Positions 7,713 through 17,824 of a stretch of DNA of 64,000 nt are shown here, piece by piece. Under the pieces are notes generated by a model, which made no database searches, was not told where the DNA came from, and saw nothing but the letters and a program-made list of their open reading frames with translations. Numbering within the stretch: position 1 is the stretch's first letter; each line of letters begins with the position of its first letter. The DNA lies in the NCBI GenBank assembly GCA_017643165.1, contig JAEPNY010000002.1:810979-874978 (forward strand), read 5' to 3'. Origin of the DNA: Psychroserpens sp. Lineage in GTDB: Bacteria; Bacteroidota; Bacteroidia; Flavobacteriales; Flavobacteriaceae. Made by a program: the position numbers and the translations under genes.

Positions 7713-9461
7713 TTAAATTTTTATAATCTTTCTGTTAACGCTTCCGAAGCTACCATCAAAAACAACATACAACACACCATTCCAATGCTTATTCAAAGTG
7801 AGTTCAAGGACACCTTGACCACTATTAACGGATTCACTAAACAATTTTTGTCCTAAATTATTATAAATCGATACCGTTAATGGATCTTGTATATGCTTAA
7901 GATTGAAAGAAACCTTATCGCGTGTTGGATTGGGATATGGCGCCGAAATATTATTATCGGCCCATTCTTCAACCGATAATGTTTGCGCTGTAGTCGTCCA
8001 AAATCCTGATGGTGCTACTAACGGTCTAGTAAGTTGCTTTCCAGAATTTGCTTCTGCCTCTATATAATAATCGATATTGGTCGCGCTTGCAGCTAAAGGA
8101 AGATCGACTGTCCAATCATCACCACTAACATAACTCATAGCCGCCTCGTTAAACGTGGTAGTCCCCTCTTCTCTCCAGAACACCTTTGCCGCAGTTATAC
8201 CTGAAACGTGCTTTATCATTGCATCTATAGTCAATGTTGTTCCTGTATTAACGAACTCAACTGGTTGATGAACAATCCATAGCGGATCTGCAACACCTAT
8301 TGTATGGGTAATACAATGAATTGCGCCACTTGAGGAAATTAGATTTTCGCCAAAGTTATCCACGTCAATTCCAACTACATTGTAACCAGGCATTAATTCC
8401 TGATATTTTGCTAAAGCTGCACCATCAACTTCAGGTCTGTATGTAGGCACGAGTATTGATTTATTAATGATTATCGAATTGCTGTAGGTTCTATAGTATC
8501 CTCCATTATCTGGGTATAAACCAGATGTGCTGGGTGGTGCATCAATCCATTCCACTTTATAAGGTGTTCCAAATGGGGATTGAAAATTATTCAGAACGTA
8601 TTGAATATTCGCTTCAATTTGTGGACCATCTGCCACTCCGTTTGGATACTTGCTCACCAATAATGTTTCTTCATCTAATAATTTCATATGCATATCAATG
8701 TGATGAATACCGTCATAAGGTAAGGTGGGCATTTTAACATAGTTGGTAATTCCCATATAATTGAACATGATATTGTCAATTTGAGCTTCTGTTTTCGAGG
8801 TAACACCATAAGGATTCCCAACTTCATTTTCTTCAAGAATAAGTTCCGAAGCAAAAGCATTTCCTAAGCCATCAGACATATAATTTCCTCCTGTATTAAC
8901 AAGATCGTTAGTTCCCGAAATGGTTTCATAAATTGGTAAACTCAACATACTAGCATGAGATACAGGCATTGCGTCATCAAATGGTCTAGGTCTATTGTAA
9001 ATCCAATCCACTAAAGCCCGCTCTCCAACGTCATTAGAATAGACCGTATTACCAGCGTAATCTCTTATCCAGATTGTATTGGATGGCACATTTAAAAATG
9101 ACACATTCGTAAGACTTACACCATTAGATAACAAATAACTTGCTACTCCAGACTGATCTTGAGTGGCAATAATAACTTTACATTCATTAACACCTACTTG
9201 AACGATTTGACGTAAAATATTTTGATAACTTGGTGTCCAACGAACCACTAAATATTCCACCTCTTCCCATTCTGCCGCTGCCCTTACTGGCACTGAAGGT
9301 GCTTCTGTAACTAGTGCACTTCTAAATTGGAATTGTGAGACTAATGATTTTTCTGATTCTGTGAGTCCTTTTGGTAATGGCGTTTCTTCTTGAGCAAATG
9401 TCAAATTAAAGAAAGTAAGGAAAAGTACGATTAGAATTAACCGTTGTTTAATTAGTGTCAT
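7713..9461 (-). CDS. secreted agmatine/peptidyl-arginine deiminase family protein with T9SS sorting domain
   Basis: 582 aa. It has an N-terminal signal peptide (ILIVLFLTFFNLTFAQ). The Porphyromonas-type deiminase domain spans roughly residues 60-385, with EYLVVRW, NVPSNTIWIRDYAGN (substrate/Asp region), the conserved HIDMHMKLL motif and SSSGAIHCITHTIG, which supplies the catalytic Cys. An Ig/fibronectin-like region follows, then a type A T9SS C-terminal domain (APYPNPTRDKVSFNL ... NRKIIKI). It is therefore exported and probably attached to the cell surface or released, where it would hydrolyse guanidino groups of agmatine or arginine residues. Monocistronic, with its own terminator. Confidence 0.9.
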   Translation of the reverse strand: MTLIKQRLILIVLFLTFFNLTFAQEETPLPKGLTESEKSLVSQFQFRSALVTEAPSVPVRAAAEWEEVEYLVVRWTPSYQNILRQIVQVGVNECKVIIATQDQSGVASYLLSNGVSLTNVSFLNVPSNTIWIRDYAGNTVYSNDVGERALVDWIYNRPRPFDDAMPVSHASMLSLPIYETISGTNDLVNTGGNYMSDGLGNAFASELILEENEVGNPYGVTSKTEAQIDNIMFNYMGITNYVKMPTLPYDGIHHIDMHMKLLDEETLLVSKYPNGVADGPQIEANIQYVLNNFQSPFGTPYKVEWIDAPPSTSGLYPDNGGYYRTYSNSIIINKSILVPTYRPEVDGAALAKYQELMPGYNVVGIDVDNFGENLISSSGAIHCITHTIGVADPLWIVHQPVEFVNTGTTLTIDAMIKHVSGITAAKVFWREEGTTTFNEAAMSYVSGDDWTVDLPLAASATNIDYYIEAEANSGKQLTRPLVAPSGFWTTTAQTLSVEEWADNNISAPYPNPTRDKVSFNLKHIQDPLTVSIYNNLGQKLFSESVNSGQGVLELTLNKHWNGVLYVVFDGSFGSVNRKIIKI

Positions 9462-9613
9462 GATTTGTTAAGTTTAGACATTGGGTACTGTAAATATAGG
9501 TAATTTGTCTAAATAGCTCTTATTTAAGGATTTAAAATCCTTATGTGCTTTAATACTTTAGCTTTCCTTTAACTATTATCTTTCGTATTTTTATACCATC
9601 TAAAATACATTCA

Positions 9614-11257
9614 ATGGACTTAAACTTCAACATGAACGAAGATCATAATAAACTCCTTCTCTCAGACCTTAAGAGACGACTTGCTAAAGTGAAACTTGGT
9701 GGTGGCCAAAAACGTATCGAAAAGCATCACGCCAAAGGAAAAATGACTGCTAGAGAACGTATTGATTTCTTATTAGATTCAAAGAAACCATCTATTGAAA
9801 TCGGCGCATTTGCAGGAGAAGATATGTATCAAGAGCATGGTGGCTGTCCGTCTGGTGGTGTTGTGGTTAAGATGGGTTATGTCAAAGGAAAGCAATGTAT
9901 CGTTGTTGCTAATGACGCCACAGTTAAGGCTGGTGCATGGTTCCCTATAACGGGAAAAAAGAATTTAAGAGCTCAAGAAATAGCCATTGAAAATAGACTT
10001 CCGATTATTTATTTGGTAGATTCTGCTGGTGTGTATTTACCAATGCAGGACGAAATATTCCCAGATAAAGAGCACTTTGGTCGCATCTTTAGAAATAATG
10101 CTGTAATGAGTAGTATGGGAATTACTCAAATTGCCGCCGTTATGGGAAGTTGTGTTGCAGGAGGTGCATACTTGCCCATTATGAGTGATGAAGCTTTAAT
10201 CGTTGATAAAACCGGTAGTATTTTCCTTGCTGGTAGCTATTTAGTTAAAGCTGCGATTGGCGAGAGCATCGATAATGAAACACTTGGCGGTGCAACAACA
10301 CACTGTGAGATATCTGGTGTAACTGATTACAAAGCCAAGGACGATAAAGACGCGCTAGAAACGATTCAACGATTAATTGATAAAATTGGTGATTATAATC
10401 ATGCTGGTTTTAATAGGATAGCTTCAAAAAAGCCGAAAGAAAATGTTGATGATATTTTCGGAATTCTACCAAAATCCAGAGCCGATCAGTATGACATGAA
10501 AGAAATCATCAAGCGATTAGTAGATAACAGTGAATTTGATGAATATAAAGAAGGCTACGGCAAAACGATTATAACCGCATATGCCAGAATTGATGGATGG
10601 GCTGTAGGAATCGTAGCAAATCAACGTCATATTGTCAAAACTAAAGGTGCTAAAACTAAACCTAGTGAGATGCAATTTGGAGGTGTTATCTACAATGATA
10701 GTGCAGATAAAGCCACACGATTTATTGCCAATTGCAATCAGAAGAAAATCCCATTAGTGTTTTTACAAGACGTAACTGGATTCATGGTAGGTAGCAAATC
10801 TGAGCATGGCGGGATTATTAAAGATGGTGCTAAAATGGTAAACGCTGTTAGTAATTCAGTAGTTCCAAAATTCACAATAGTTATCGGAAATAGCTATGGT
10901 GCCGGAAACTACGCGATGTGTGGTAAAGCTTATGATCCTAGATTAATTGTAGCTTGGCCAAGTGCAGAACTCGCCGTAATGAGCGGAAACTCAGCTGCTA
11001 AAGTACTGCTTCAAATTGAAAAAGCATCTTTGGAAAAGCAAGGTGAAAAATTTACAGAAGAAAAGGAAAAAGAACTATTTAATAAGATCAAGAGCAGATA
11101 TGATAATCAAGTCTCACCCTACTACGCGGCGGCACGACTATGGACAGATGCCATTATTAATCCATTAGATACACGAACTTGGATAAGTATGGGAATTGAA
11201 GCTGCTGATCATGCACCAATAGAAAAACCGTTCAACTTAGGCGTGTTGCAGGTATAA
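9614..11257 (+). CDS. acyl-CoA carboxylase beta (carboxyltransferase) subunit
   Basis: 547 aa crotonase-fold carboxyltransferase, the normal size for the biotin-dependent acyl-CoA carboxylases. The N-half has KGKMTARERIDFLLD, GGVVVKMGYV and VYLPMQDEIFPDKEHFGRIF; the C-half has QDVTGFMVGSKSEHGGIIKDGAKMV and GNSYGAGNYAMCGKAYDP. The HFGRIF block favours the methylcrotonyl-CoA or geranyl-CoA type over the propionyl-CoA type, but the substrate cannot be fixed by eye. No biotin carboxylase subunit lies in the window. Translation may start at 9614 or at the second Met at 9632. Confidence 0.9.
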   Translation: MDLNFNMNEDHNKLLLSDLKRRLAKVKLGGGQKRIEKHHAKGKMTARERIDFLLDSKKPSIEIGAFAGEDMYQEHGGCPSGGVVVKMGYVKGKQCIVVANDATVKAGAWFPITGKKNLRAQEIAIENRLPIIYLVDSAGVYLPMQDEIFPDKEHFGRIFRNNAVMSSMGITQIAAVMGSCVAGGAYLPIMSDEALIVDKTGSIFLAGSYLVKAAIGESIDNETLGGATTHCEISGVTDYKAKDDKDALETIQRLIDKIGDYNHAGFNRIASKKPKENVDDIFGILPKSRADQYDMKEIIKRLVDNSEFDEYKEGYGKTIITAYARIDGWAVGIVANQRHIVKTKGAKTKPSEMQFGGVIYNDSADKATRFIANCNQKKIPLVFLQDVTGFMVGSKSEHGGIIKDGAKMVNAVSNSVVPKFTIVIGNSYGAGNYAMCGKAYDPRLIVAWPSAELAVMSGNSAAKVLLQIEKASLEKQGEKFTEEKEKELFNKIKSRYDNQVSPYYAAARLWTDAIINPLDTRTWISMGIEAADHAPIEKPFNLGVLQV

Positions 11258-11258
11258 C

Positions 11259-12527
11259 ATGTCGGACGGAACCCAAAATAAACAGCCTCTTTACGTTATT
11301 ATTTTATTGATTTTAGCGGCAGAGGCTGTTTTTATTCTTCCATTCGTTCTGCAACGTATTTTTAGACCAACCTTTCTAGAGACATTTAATATCAATAATG
11401 AGCAAATAGGTTATTGCTTTTCTGTCTATGGTATAGTTGCCTTATTTTCTTATCTCTTTGGTGGCCCGATTGCCGACAAGTTTCAACCAAAAAACTTAAT
11501 GTCTACCGCTTTATTACTTACAGCGATTGGTGGTATCTATCTTGCAACATATCCTAGCCTTGGAAATTTACAACTCTTATATGGTTATTGGGGATTTACT
11601 ACGATCTTCTTGTTTTGGGCAGCTATGATTAAAGCCACAAGACTATGGGGTGGCCCTAATAAACAAGGCATTGCATTTGGTTTTCTTGATGGTGGACGCG
11701 GTCTTGTTGCTGCTGCATTTGGTTCAGTGGGTGTGCTCGTATTTTCAATGTTCATAGATGTTGAAATTTCAGAAGCATCTTTAGAAGAAAAGTCGTTTGC
11801 ATTTAAACAAGTCATTTTGGTTTGTTCTGGGATTGTATCAATTATAGCAATCTTAGTTTATTTCTTTTTAAAACCAGAGCGTTCAACTATCAAATCAGAA
11901 TCGGCTATAAAGTATTTTGATTATTCAACGATTCGAACATTACTCAAAATGCCTTCAATTCGCCTATTAATGCTAATTATTTTATGTGCATATACAGGAT
12001 ATAAAGCAACCGATCTATTCACACTATACGCAACTGATGTCATGTTGTACGACGCTATTGATTCTGCTAAAGTAGGTACCTCCCTATTGTATATTCGTCC
12101 GCTTATTGGTGTTATCATTGGTTTTATGGCCGATCGTACTAAAGCATCATTGTGGTTAATTATTGGTTTTGCATTAATGGTAATAGCAAGCATCGTTTTT
12201 AGTCTTGATCTAATCACTGAAAAGACTACGGTATTATTTGTTATAAATATTCTATTTATGGCTATCGGTGTATATTCTTGCCGCGTTCTGTATTTTGCCA
12301 CATTAGAGGAGGCTACAATTCCTATTCAACTTACAGGGACTGCTGTAGGTCTTGCATCAATTGTCGGCTATACACCAGATATATTTTCTGGGCCAATGTT
12401 TGGAATACTGGTAGATAATCCAGATAAGGTAGCTGGATTGCAAAATGCATTTTTAGTCCTATCTATTTTTGGAATAATCGGACTAATTGCTTCTTATAGA
12501 TTCTTCAGAATAAATAGGCATTCTTAG
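11259..12527 (+). CDS. major facilitator superfamily transporter
   Basis: 422 aa with about 12 hydrophobic segments. The MFS loop 2-3 signature appears as FGGPIADKFQPK and its repeat as GFMADRTKAS, near the middle of the chain. It starts 1 nt after the acyl-CoA carboxylase stop, so the genes are cotranscribed and a link to uptake of a carboxylate or branched-chain substrate is possible. Specificity unknown. The 3' end overlaps the convergent peptidase gene by 4 nt. Confidence 0.88.
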   Translation: MSDGTQNKQPLYVIILLILAAEAVFILPFVLQRIFRPTFLETFNINNEQIGYCFSVYGIVALFSYLFGGPIADKFQPKNLMSTALLLTAIGGIYLATYPSLGNLQLLYGYWGFTTIFLFWAAMIKATRLWGGPNKQGIAFGFLDGGRGLVAAAFGSVGVLVFSMFIDVEISEASLEEKSFAFKQVILVCSGIVSIIAILVYFFLKPERSTIKSESAIKYFDYSTIRTLLKMPSIRLLMLIILCAYTGYKATDLFTLYATDVMLYDAIDSAKVGTSLLYIRPLIGVIIGFMADRTKASLWLIIGFALMVIASIVFSLDLITEKTTVLFVINILFMAIGVYSCRVLYFATLEEATIPIQLTGTAVGLASIVGYTPDIFSGPMFGILVDNPDKVAGLQNAFLVLSIFGIIGLIASYRFFRINRHS

Positions 12528-13861
12528 TTGCCTTGATGTGATTTTACTCGTGGAATTGTCAATAATTTTGTTTGTCTTCCATTCACATAACGGAATCCGT
12601 CATCACCGTAAAAACCAGCTTCTTCAAGCATGATACGTACGTCGCGTTTCCATTCAGGTATGTTAACTGTTGTATTGAGTTCAATAGCATAAACGGTATT
12701 TGGGAATAATGGATAATCTCCTGTCCCCTCTACACCACCTTGCGCATCCCACATACCAATTGTTGGACCAGATGAATGTCCGTAACTCCCCAAGGGATGT
12801 GTATAAATAGACGGTCTTAACCCTTCCGCTTTAGCTTCATTCAAGGATTTCAGTAGAATCGCATTACCAGTTTCTCCCGTTTTAAAGTTATTGGTAAAAA
12901 TGTCTTGAACGCGATTTCCTTCTTTTAATGCATCTAAGAGATATTTTGGTGGTTCAGTTTCATTAGGTCTTAATACATAAGCTAATTCTTGACAATCTGT
13001 ATTTAACCTTAAATACGAAATTCCAATATCACAATGTACTAGATCTCCTGGCATAATTATTTGTTTTTCAGGGCGATCAGAGAAAGAATACAAATGTCCT
13101 TTCAGCTCATCTTTAGTGCGCTGGACATCAACAGTAGGATGAAACCATGTCTTTAAACCTAAATCCACTATTTTCTGTCGCATCCACCACTCGACGTCCG
13201 TAGTCGTTGTAATCCCAGCAGTGATAACCTTTTCTGAAAAAGCTTCAGCAATAATATCATGCGTAATATCAACTAACTGATTATAGATCACCATTTCTCG
13301 TGGCGTTCGTGTTTCAATCCAACCAATAGCCAATTTTTCGGCAGAGATCACTTTTGAATGATATGGTTTTGGCAAATAGCTCATGAATTCATCGTAATCT
13401 GTTTTAACAATGCCATCGGCAATATTAAAATCAGTAGAATAATTCAATCCAATAGTTTCAGGATTTCGTTCTTCAATCAACTGAATAAGACGTTTCCATT
13501 GATCTGGTTCTTTCTCCTTATCCCAAGCTGAAATGATATTGTCTCCAAAATTGTAGCGTGCAACCGCCAATTTTTCGATAGTGTTATTTGTTTTATTTCT
13601 GTAAAAAAGAATGATCGTTCTTCGTCGAGCATTCAACCAAGTCGCAGGAAGCATGGTTTTAAGAACCGGATCTTCATTATACTCTCTAGAGATAATGACC
13701 CACATATCAACGTTTGTGCGATCCATCAATTCCGGGAGTACTGTATTAAAGCGTTCAGCAAGAATCTCATCAACAACCTGCGCCTGTTCTTTTACTGATA
13801 ATACTTGTTGTGCACTAATCTGCAAAGTCAATAAGCACAGCAATAACCAAAGTTTCTTCAT
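12524..13861 (-). CDS. secreted M24 family metallopeptidase (Xaa-Pro aminopeptidase-like)
   Basis: 445 aa with an N-terminal signal peptide (LWLLLCLLTLQISAQ), so it is periplasmic or exported. An N-terminal creatinase-like domain is followed by the pita-bread domain: HCDIGISYLRLNTD provides the two metal Asp residues, SYGHSSGPTIG the His, and YAIELNTTV and MLEEAGF the Glu ligands. Typical of the flavobacterial M24 peptidases annotated as Xaa-Pro aminopeptidases; the actual substrate is not known. Confidence 0.87.
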   Translation of the reverse strand: MKKLWLLLCLLTLQISAQQVLSVKEQAQVVDEILAERFNTVLPELMDRTNVDMWVIISREYNEDPVLKTMLPATWLNARRRTIILFYRNKTNNTIEKLAVARYNFGDNIISAWDKEKEPDQWKRLIQLIEERNPETIGLNYSTDFNIADGIVKTDYDEFMSYLPKPYHSKVISAEKLAIGWIETRTPREMVIYNQLVDITHDIIAEAFSEKVITAGITTTTDVEWWMRQKIVDLGLKTWFHPTVDVQRTKDELKGHLYSFSDRPEKQIIMPGDLVHCDIGISYLRLNTDCQELAYVLRPNETEPPKYLLDALKEGNRVQDIFTNNFKTGETGNAILLKSLNEAKAEGLRPSIYTHPLGSYGHSSGPTIGMWDAQGGVEGTGDYPLFPNTVYAIELNTTVNIPEWKRDVRIMLEEAGFYGDDGFRYVNGRQTKLLTIPRVKSHQGN

Positions 13862-13873
13862 GTATACGTCATA

Positions 13874-14938
13874 TTAACTTAAAATAATATCCAAATTTTT
13901 CTGCCTTTGAATCTTAGCGTTAGGTGTTTCTAAAAATTTTGGAATGTTATAAATTGCCTTAGGAACCTCATATTTTTCCAATACTTTGAAAATCGCGGGA
14001 TCAACTTGATTAGAATCACCTTCAAGCACCAAAATCACCTTTTCCCCTAAGGTCTCATCTTTTTCTGATGCAATGATAAATCGCTTATCTAACTTATCTT
14101 GGAGTTTCGCTTCAATGGCCTCTGGAAACAATTTTATACCGCCAGAATTTATCATATTATCAATACGACCAATAATATCAAATTCTGACTCTGATATCAT
14201 GTCAACAACATCATTTGTAATAACGGTATCTTCCGATAATTCTTCGGCATCTATAACCAAACAGTCCCGATCGTCTTTAGAAATTTTTATATCCCGAAGA
14301 ATTCTAAAATGTGTTTCGCGTTCATCAAGATGGTTCAGTTGTCGAATAGCAATATGACTAACTGTTTCCGTCATACCGTAGGTTTCATAAACCGTCGCTT
14401 CTACCTTTTCGATTTCTTCTCTCAAGGAAGGACTTACACGTGCACCTCCAACTATAACTTTCTTAATACAGTCCAATCGTTGTAAAGAATTTTGTAATTG
14501 CAAAGGGATCATCGCACAAAAGTCGTACACTTTATGATGGTCATAAGGAGGTCGCGATGTTGGCTCTATTAATTCAATCTCCAAACCAAGGATCATGGCA
14601 CGAACCCACATCATTTTACCAGCAATAAATTGACTAGGCAAGCAATGTAAGGCCGTATCGCCAGGAGCTAAATCAAAAAAGTCACCCGTCATGACGGATG
14701 AATTTACCATTTCTTGTTTTTTGATCTTTATGGTTTTTGGAATCCCGGTTGAACCTGATGTTTTGGTAAGGATATAATCGTTATCATCTAACCAATCCAA
14801 TAAAAAATTACCTGCTATTTGTTCAAAAGGCTCCCCTTCTTTGACTAAACTATAAGCTACTTCTTTAAGTTGATCGTGATTAAAATGAATTCCGTTTAAC
14901 TTAAACCTGTTATGTATTTTATCAAATCTAGGCGTCAT
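13874..14938 (-). CDS. menE: o-succinylbenzoate-CoA ligase MenE (AMP-binding)
   Basis: 354 aa, short for the ANL superfamily but normal for Bacteroidota MenE. The nucleotide-binding P-loop TKTSGSTGIPKTIKIKK (about residues 58-74) and the later YETYGMTETVSHIA and IGRIDNMINSGGIKLFPE motifs are clear, ending with the hinge and catalytic-Lys region NAKIQRQKN. It activates 2-succinylbenzoate to the CoA thioester in menaquinone synthesis. It lies in a run with menC (two genes upstream) and a CPBP protease between them. Confidence 0.92.
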   Translation of the reverse strand: MTPRFDKIHNRFKLNGIHFNHDQLKEVAYSLVKEGEPFEQIAGNFLLDWLDDNDYILTKTSGSTGIPKTIKIKKQEMVNSSVMTGDFFDLAPGDTALHCLPSQFIAGKMMWVRAMILGLEIELIEPTSRPPYDHHKVYDFCAMIPLQLQNSLQRLDCIKKVIVGGARVSPSLREEIEKVEATVYETYGMTETVSHIAIRQLNHLDERETHFRILRDIKISKDDRDCLVIDAEELSEDTVITNDVVDMISESEFDIIGRIDNMINSGGIKLFPEAIEAKLQDKLDKRFIIASEKDETLGEKVILVLEGDSNQVDPAIFKVLEKYEVPKAIYNIPKFLETPNAKIQRQKNLDIILS

Positions 14939-14953
14939 CTTTGAAGGTTATAA

Positions 14954-15916
14954 TTAAGATTCTCCAATAATTTTGTAGTCTTCAGTTGCAGGCTCGTGAA
15001 CTGGCCCAATAAGTTTCTCCTTCCAATTACGCCAGTGATACACTCTTGAAAAAATAAATATGATTACTGGGAATATTATAAACACTGGTAATATCATATC
15101 CATAAAACTAAGTTCAGGCTCGGCAATATCTTTTAATATAGAATGTGTTTGAAAGGCGGTCCAATCAGACGTTACTAATAAGGCTGTAAACAAATTATTA
15201 GCGGCATGAAATCCTACAGCCAACTCAATGCCTTCGTCCATCAACGTAATGATTCCTAGAAACAACCCTGTTCCAATATAATACACTAACAGGCTGTATC
15301 CTAGTTTATCGATCTCGGGATTAGCAATATGTAACAACCCAAAAATCACTGAGGTCATCACTAATGGAAAAAATCTATTTTTAGCTAATATTCCGAATCC
15401 TTGCATAAGATATCCCCTGAAAACGTATTCTTCTAAGCTTGTCTGAATTGGTATTAACACGACGGCAATGACCAATAAAATAAAGAAGCGCTGTGGTTCA
15501 AAATTCCAAACGTAATCTTCTGGTGCTAAAAAGAAGTAATCCACCAGCGTTAATCCTGATGATATCACACCCCAGAAAATGAACGCAAACCAAATACGTT
15601 TCCAATCCAATTTACTCCTTGAGGTTGCTATTTCTCTTAAGTTTTGACCATGTAATGGTTTCAAAATAAGTTTAAGCCCTATAAAGCCAATCACAAATGA
15701 AATTAGAATGAGGAACAAAAATAGATTTGGTTCCAATATCTCAAACATATTTGACTCATTCAGTGCTCCCATATCTGAACCACTTTGTACGAGTTCAAAT
15801 AACATGACAAACACCAAGGGTAGCTGACCAATAAATGCCGCAGTTGCCACAACTAGTGACCCAATTAAATACCTCCAAAATTCGTTTTTCGCTTTATAAG
15901 CTTGAGCTATAAACAT
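14954..15916 (-). CDS. CPBP family intramembrane glutamic endopeptidase
   Basis: 320 aa with about eight membrane helices. It carries the CPBP (Abi) motifs: SLEEYVFRGYLMQG (EExxxR, near residue 165), FGLLHIANPE and FHAANN (HxxxN). Members of this family are membrane proteases related to Rce1 and to bacteriocin-immunity proteins; the substrate here is unknown. It is embedded between menC and menE with gaps of 6 nt and 15 nt, so it is cotranscribed with menaquinone genes. Confidence 0.88.
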   Translation of the reverse strand: MFIAQAYKAKNEFWRYLIGSLVVATAAFIGQLPLVFVMLFELVQSGSDMGALNESNMFEILEPNLFLFLILISFVIGFIGLKLILKPLHGQNLREIATSRSKLDWKRIWFAFIFWGVISSGLTLVDYFFLAPEDYVWNFEPQRFFILLVIAVVLIPIQTSLEEYVFRGYLMQGFGILAKNRFFPLVMTSVIFGLLHIANPEIDKLGYSLLVYYIGTGLFLGIITLMDEGIELAVGFHAANNLFTALLVTSDWTAFQTHSILKDIAEPELSFMDMILPVFIIFPVIIFIFSRVYHWRNWKEKLIGPVHEPATEDYKIIGES

Positions 15917-15922
15917 TATTCT

Positions 15923-16978
15923 TTATTGTTTTAGTTTGAGATTATTAATATCCCAATTTAAATTATTTTCATATCGCAATGTACCATTTTTTACAACTAA
16001 TGGCGAATCAAAATTATTGGTAAACAAACCACCTGTCCCTAATCCTTGAGGACGATTGCTCTGAAGTGTGTAGGTCCATTGAGCAATAGCGTTTAACCCA
16101 ATATTACTTTCTAGAGCACTTGTGATCCACCAACCAATATGTTGCTGTTCTGCACGCTCAATCCATGATTCACTTCCTCTAAAACCACCAACTAAAGTCG
16201 GTTTTAAAATGATATACTGCGGTTGAATCTCATTGAGCAAGGTAGATTTGGTTTGATCATCTACAATACCAATTAGTTCTTCATCCAATGCAATTGGTAA
16301 AGGCGTTTGCTCGCATAATTCAGCCATCTCTTGCCATTGTCCTTGCCTAATTGGTTGCTCAATGGAGTGCAGATCATAGTCAGATAGTCGCTTTAGTTTT
16401 TCGAGCGCCTCCATTGGTTTGAACGCGCCATTAGCGTCTACTCTTAATTCTATAGTTTCTGATGAAAACTCGTTGCGTATCAATTTTAATAGGCCTAACT
16501 CCGTTTCAAAATCTATGGCACCAATTTTCATTTTTATACAGTCAAAACCTTCCGATAGTTTAGTCTTGATTTGATCATTCATGAATTTTTTACTACCCAT
16601 CCAGATCAATCCATTAATTGGAATTGACTTATTATTTTTAGTAAAATCTGATGGATATAATTCGAACCTATCAGATGATTCGAAGGATTTAAAGGCCATT
16701 TCCAGTCCAAACTGAATACTTGGAAATGCATTGAGTTGGCTTAACAGAGCTTCCAATCCTATATCGATGTGCTCACAAGCCCATTGAAGTTTAGACTCAT
16801 AATTAGTGACATCGTCAAAACTTAAACCTCTGAACATCCCACATTCTCCTATTCCAATCTTATGGTCACCTTCTACTATGATAAACCAAGTGTCTTTTGT
16901 TCTTAAGACGCCTCGAGAAGTACCACTGGCTTGTTTAAATTGTAATATATATGGAATAAAATATGCTCGTCTGATCAC
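15923..16978 (-). CDS. menC: o-succinylbenzoate synthase MenC
   Basis: 351 aa enolase-superfamily enzyme. An N-terminal capping domain is followed by a barrel with CIKMKIG (KxK), LRVDANGAF, HSIEQP, IALDEELIG and ILKPTLVGG strand ends that place the Mg ligands Asp/Glu/Asp and the C-terminal catalytic Lys. It dehydrates SHCHC to o-succinylbenzoate. First gene of the menC - CPBP - menE transcript. No menH gene was recognised in the window. Confidence 0.92.
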   Translation of the reverse strand: MIRRAYFIPYILQFKQASGTSRGVLRTKDTWFIIVEGDHKIGIGECGMFRGLSFDDVTNYESKLQWACEHIDIGLEALLSQLNAFPSIQFGLEMAFKSFESSDRFELYPSDFTKNNKSIPINGLIWMGSKKFMNDQIKTKLSEGFDCIKMKIGAIDFETELGLLKLIRNEFSSETIELRVDANGAFKPMEALEKLKRLSDYDLHSIEQPIRQGQWQEMAELCEQTPLPIALDEELIGIVDDQTKSTLLNEIQPQYIILKPTLVGGFRGSESWIERAEQQHIGWWITSALESNIGLNAIAQWTYTLQSNRPQGLGTGGLFTNNFDSPLVVKNGTLRYENNLNWDINNLKLKQ

Positions 16979-17024
16979 AGTTGCAAAAATAAGGAATCTT
17001 TAAGCATTGGCGTAGACTAAGTCA

Positions 17025-17720
17025 TTAGAATTTATGATGAAAACTAATCTGAATTTGACCCTTACCAACAGCATCAGTTTTCTGATTCATCCATCCTAAT
17101 TGAAATTTCATTCCTTTTTTTAGTACATATCCAAATCCAAGATAAGTTCGGTTTCTATCGAAAATTGAAACTGTTCGGCCGTCGCCAATATCTTGCTGAC
17201 CGTTTATAAATATTTCATTGTACAATGCAGCATATATAGTGCCTTTTATTAATTGACTTTTATTGAAAGGAACATTCATGAATAAATTGTAGCGATATCG
17301 TGTTCTAAAATCTTGATCTTCTACAAATCGCTGCTCGTATCTAAAGCGATGCGTGAGATATACTCTATTTCCTAGTTTATTTGGTATAAGCGCTTCCTGA
17401 TAAATACGACTTTCAACAGAAGTGTCGTCATTGTCTCCAAATACTCCAGTTGTTATATGCGCATAACCTAAGGTGAATTTTGCATCTACACCTTTTGGCC
17501 TAAAGGTGACACCTGACCTTAATAACAACTGCTCTAGATCACCTATGAGATCCCAGTTTCGATATTGAAAGTCGCCTTGAATTCCAAATCGACTGTCTTT
17601 AAAATCGTGATCATAAAAGTACATGTACCATGCTCCTGTTTGACCAGATTCAATTTGAGCACTTAGATTCATTGAAAGCCCAAGTAAAAACAGGACTAAT
17701 AGTTTTAAATTTTTTTGCAT
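17025..17720 (-). CDS. DUF2490 family outer-membrane beta-barrel-like protein
   Basis: 231 aa with an N-terminal signal peptide (LVLFLLGLSMNLSAQ) and alternating hydrophobic/aromatic strands (for example YRNWDLIGDLEQLLLRSGV, TRYRYNLFMNVPF, RTYLGFGYVL), ending in F (ISFHHKF), as in outer-membrane barrels. Matches what I know of DUF2490. Function unknown; monocistronic. Confidence 0.83.
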   Translation of the reverse strand: MQKNLKLLVLFLLGLSMNLSAQIESGQTGAWYMYFYDHDFKDSRFGIQGDFQYRNWDLIGDLEQLLLRSGVTFRPKGVDAKFTLGYAHITTGVFGDNDDTSVESRIYQEALIPNKLGNRVYLTHRFRYEQRFVEDQDFRTRYRYNLFMNVPFNKSQLIKGTIYAALYNEIFINGQQDIGDGRTVSIFDRNRTYLGFGYVLKKGMKFQLGWMNQKTDAVGKGQIQISFHHKF

Positions 17721-17824
17721 AGCAATTTATATTCTTCTTGAAGGTCAAAAATCAGAATTTAATTCTTTATAATCAAATATGAGGTAATGACAATTTTGTA
17801 AATTAGCGAAAATGAAATTGGACG

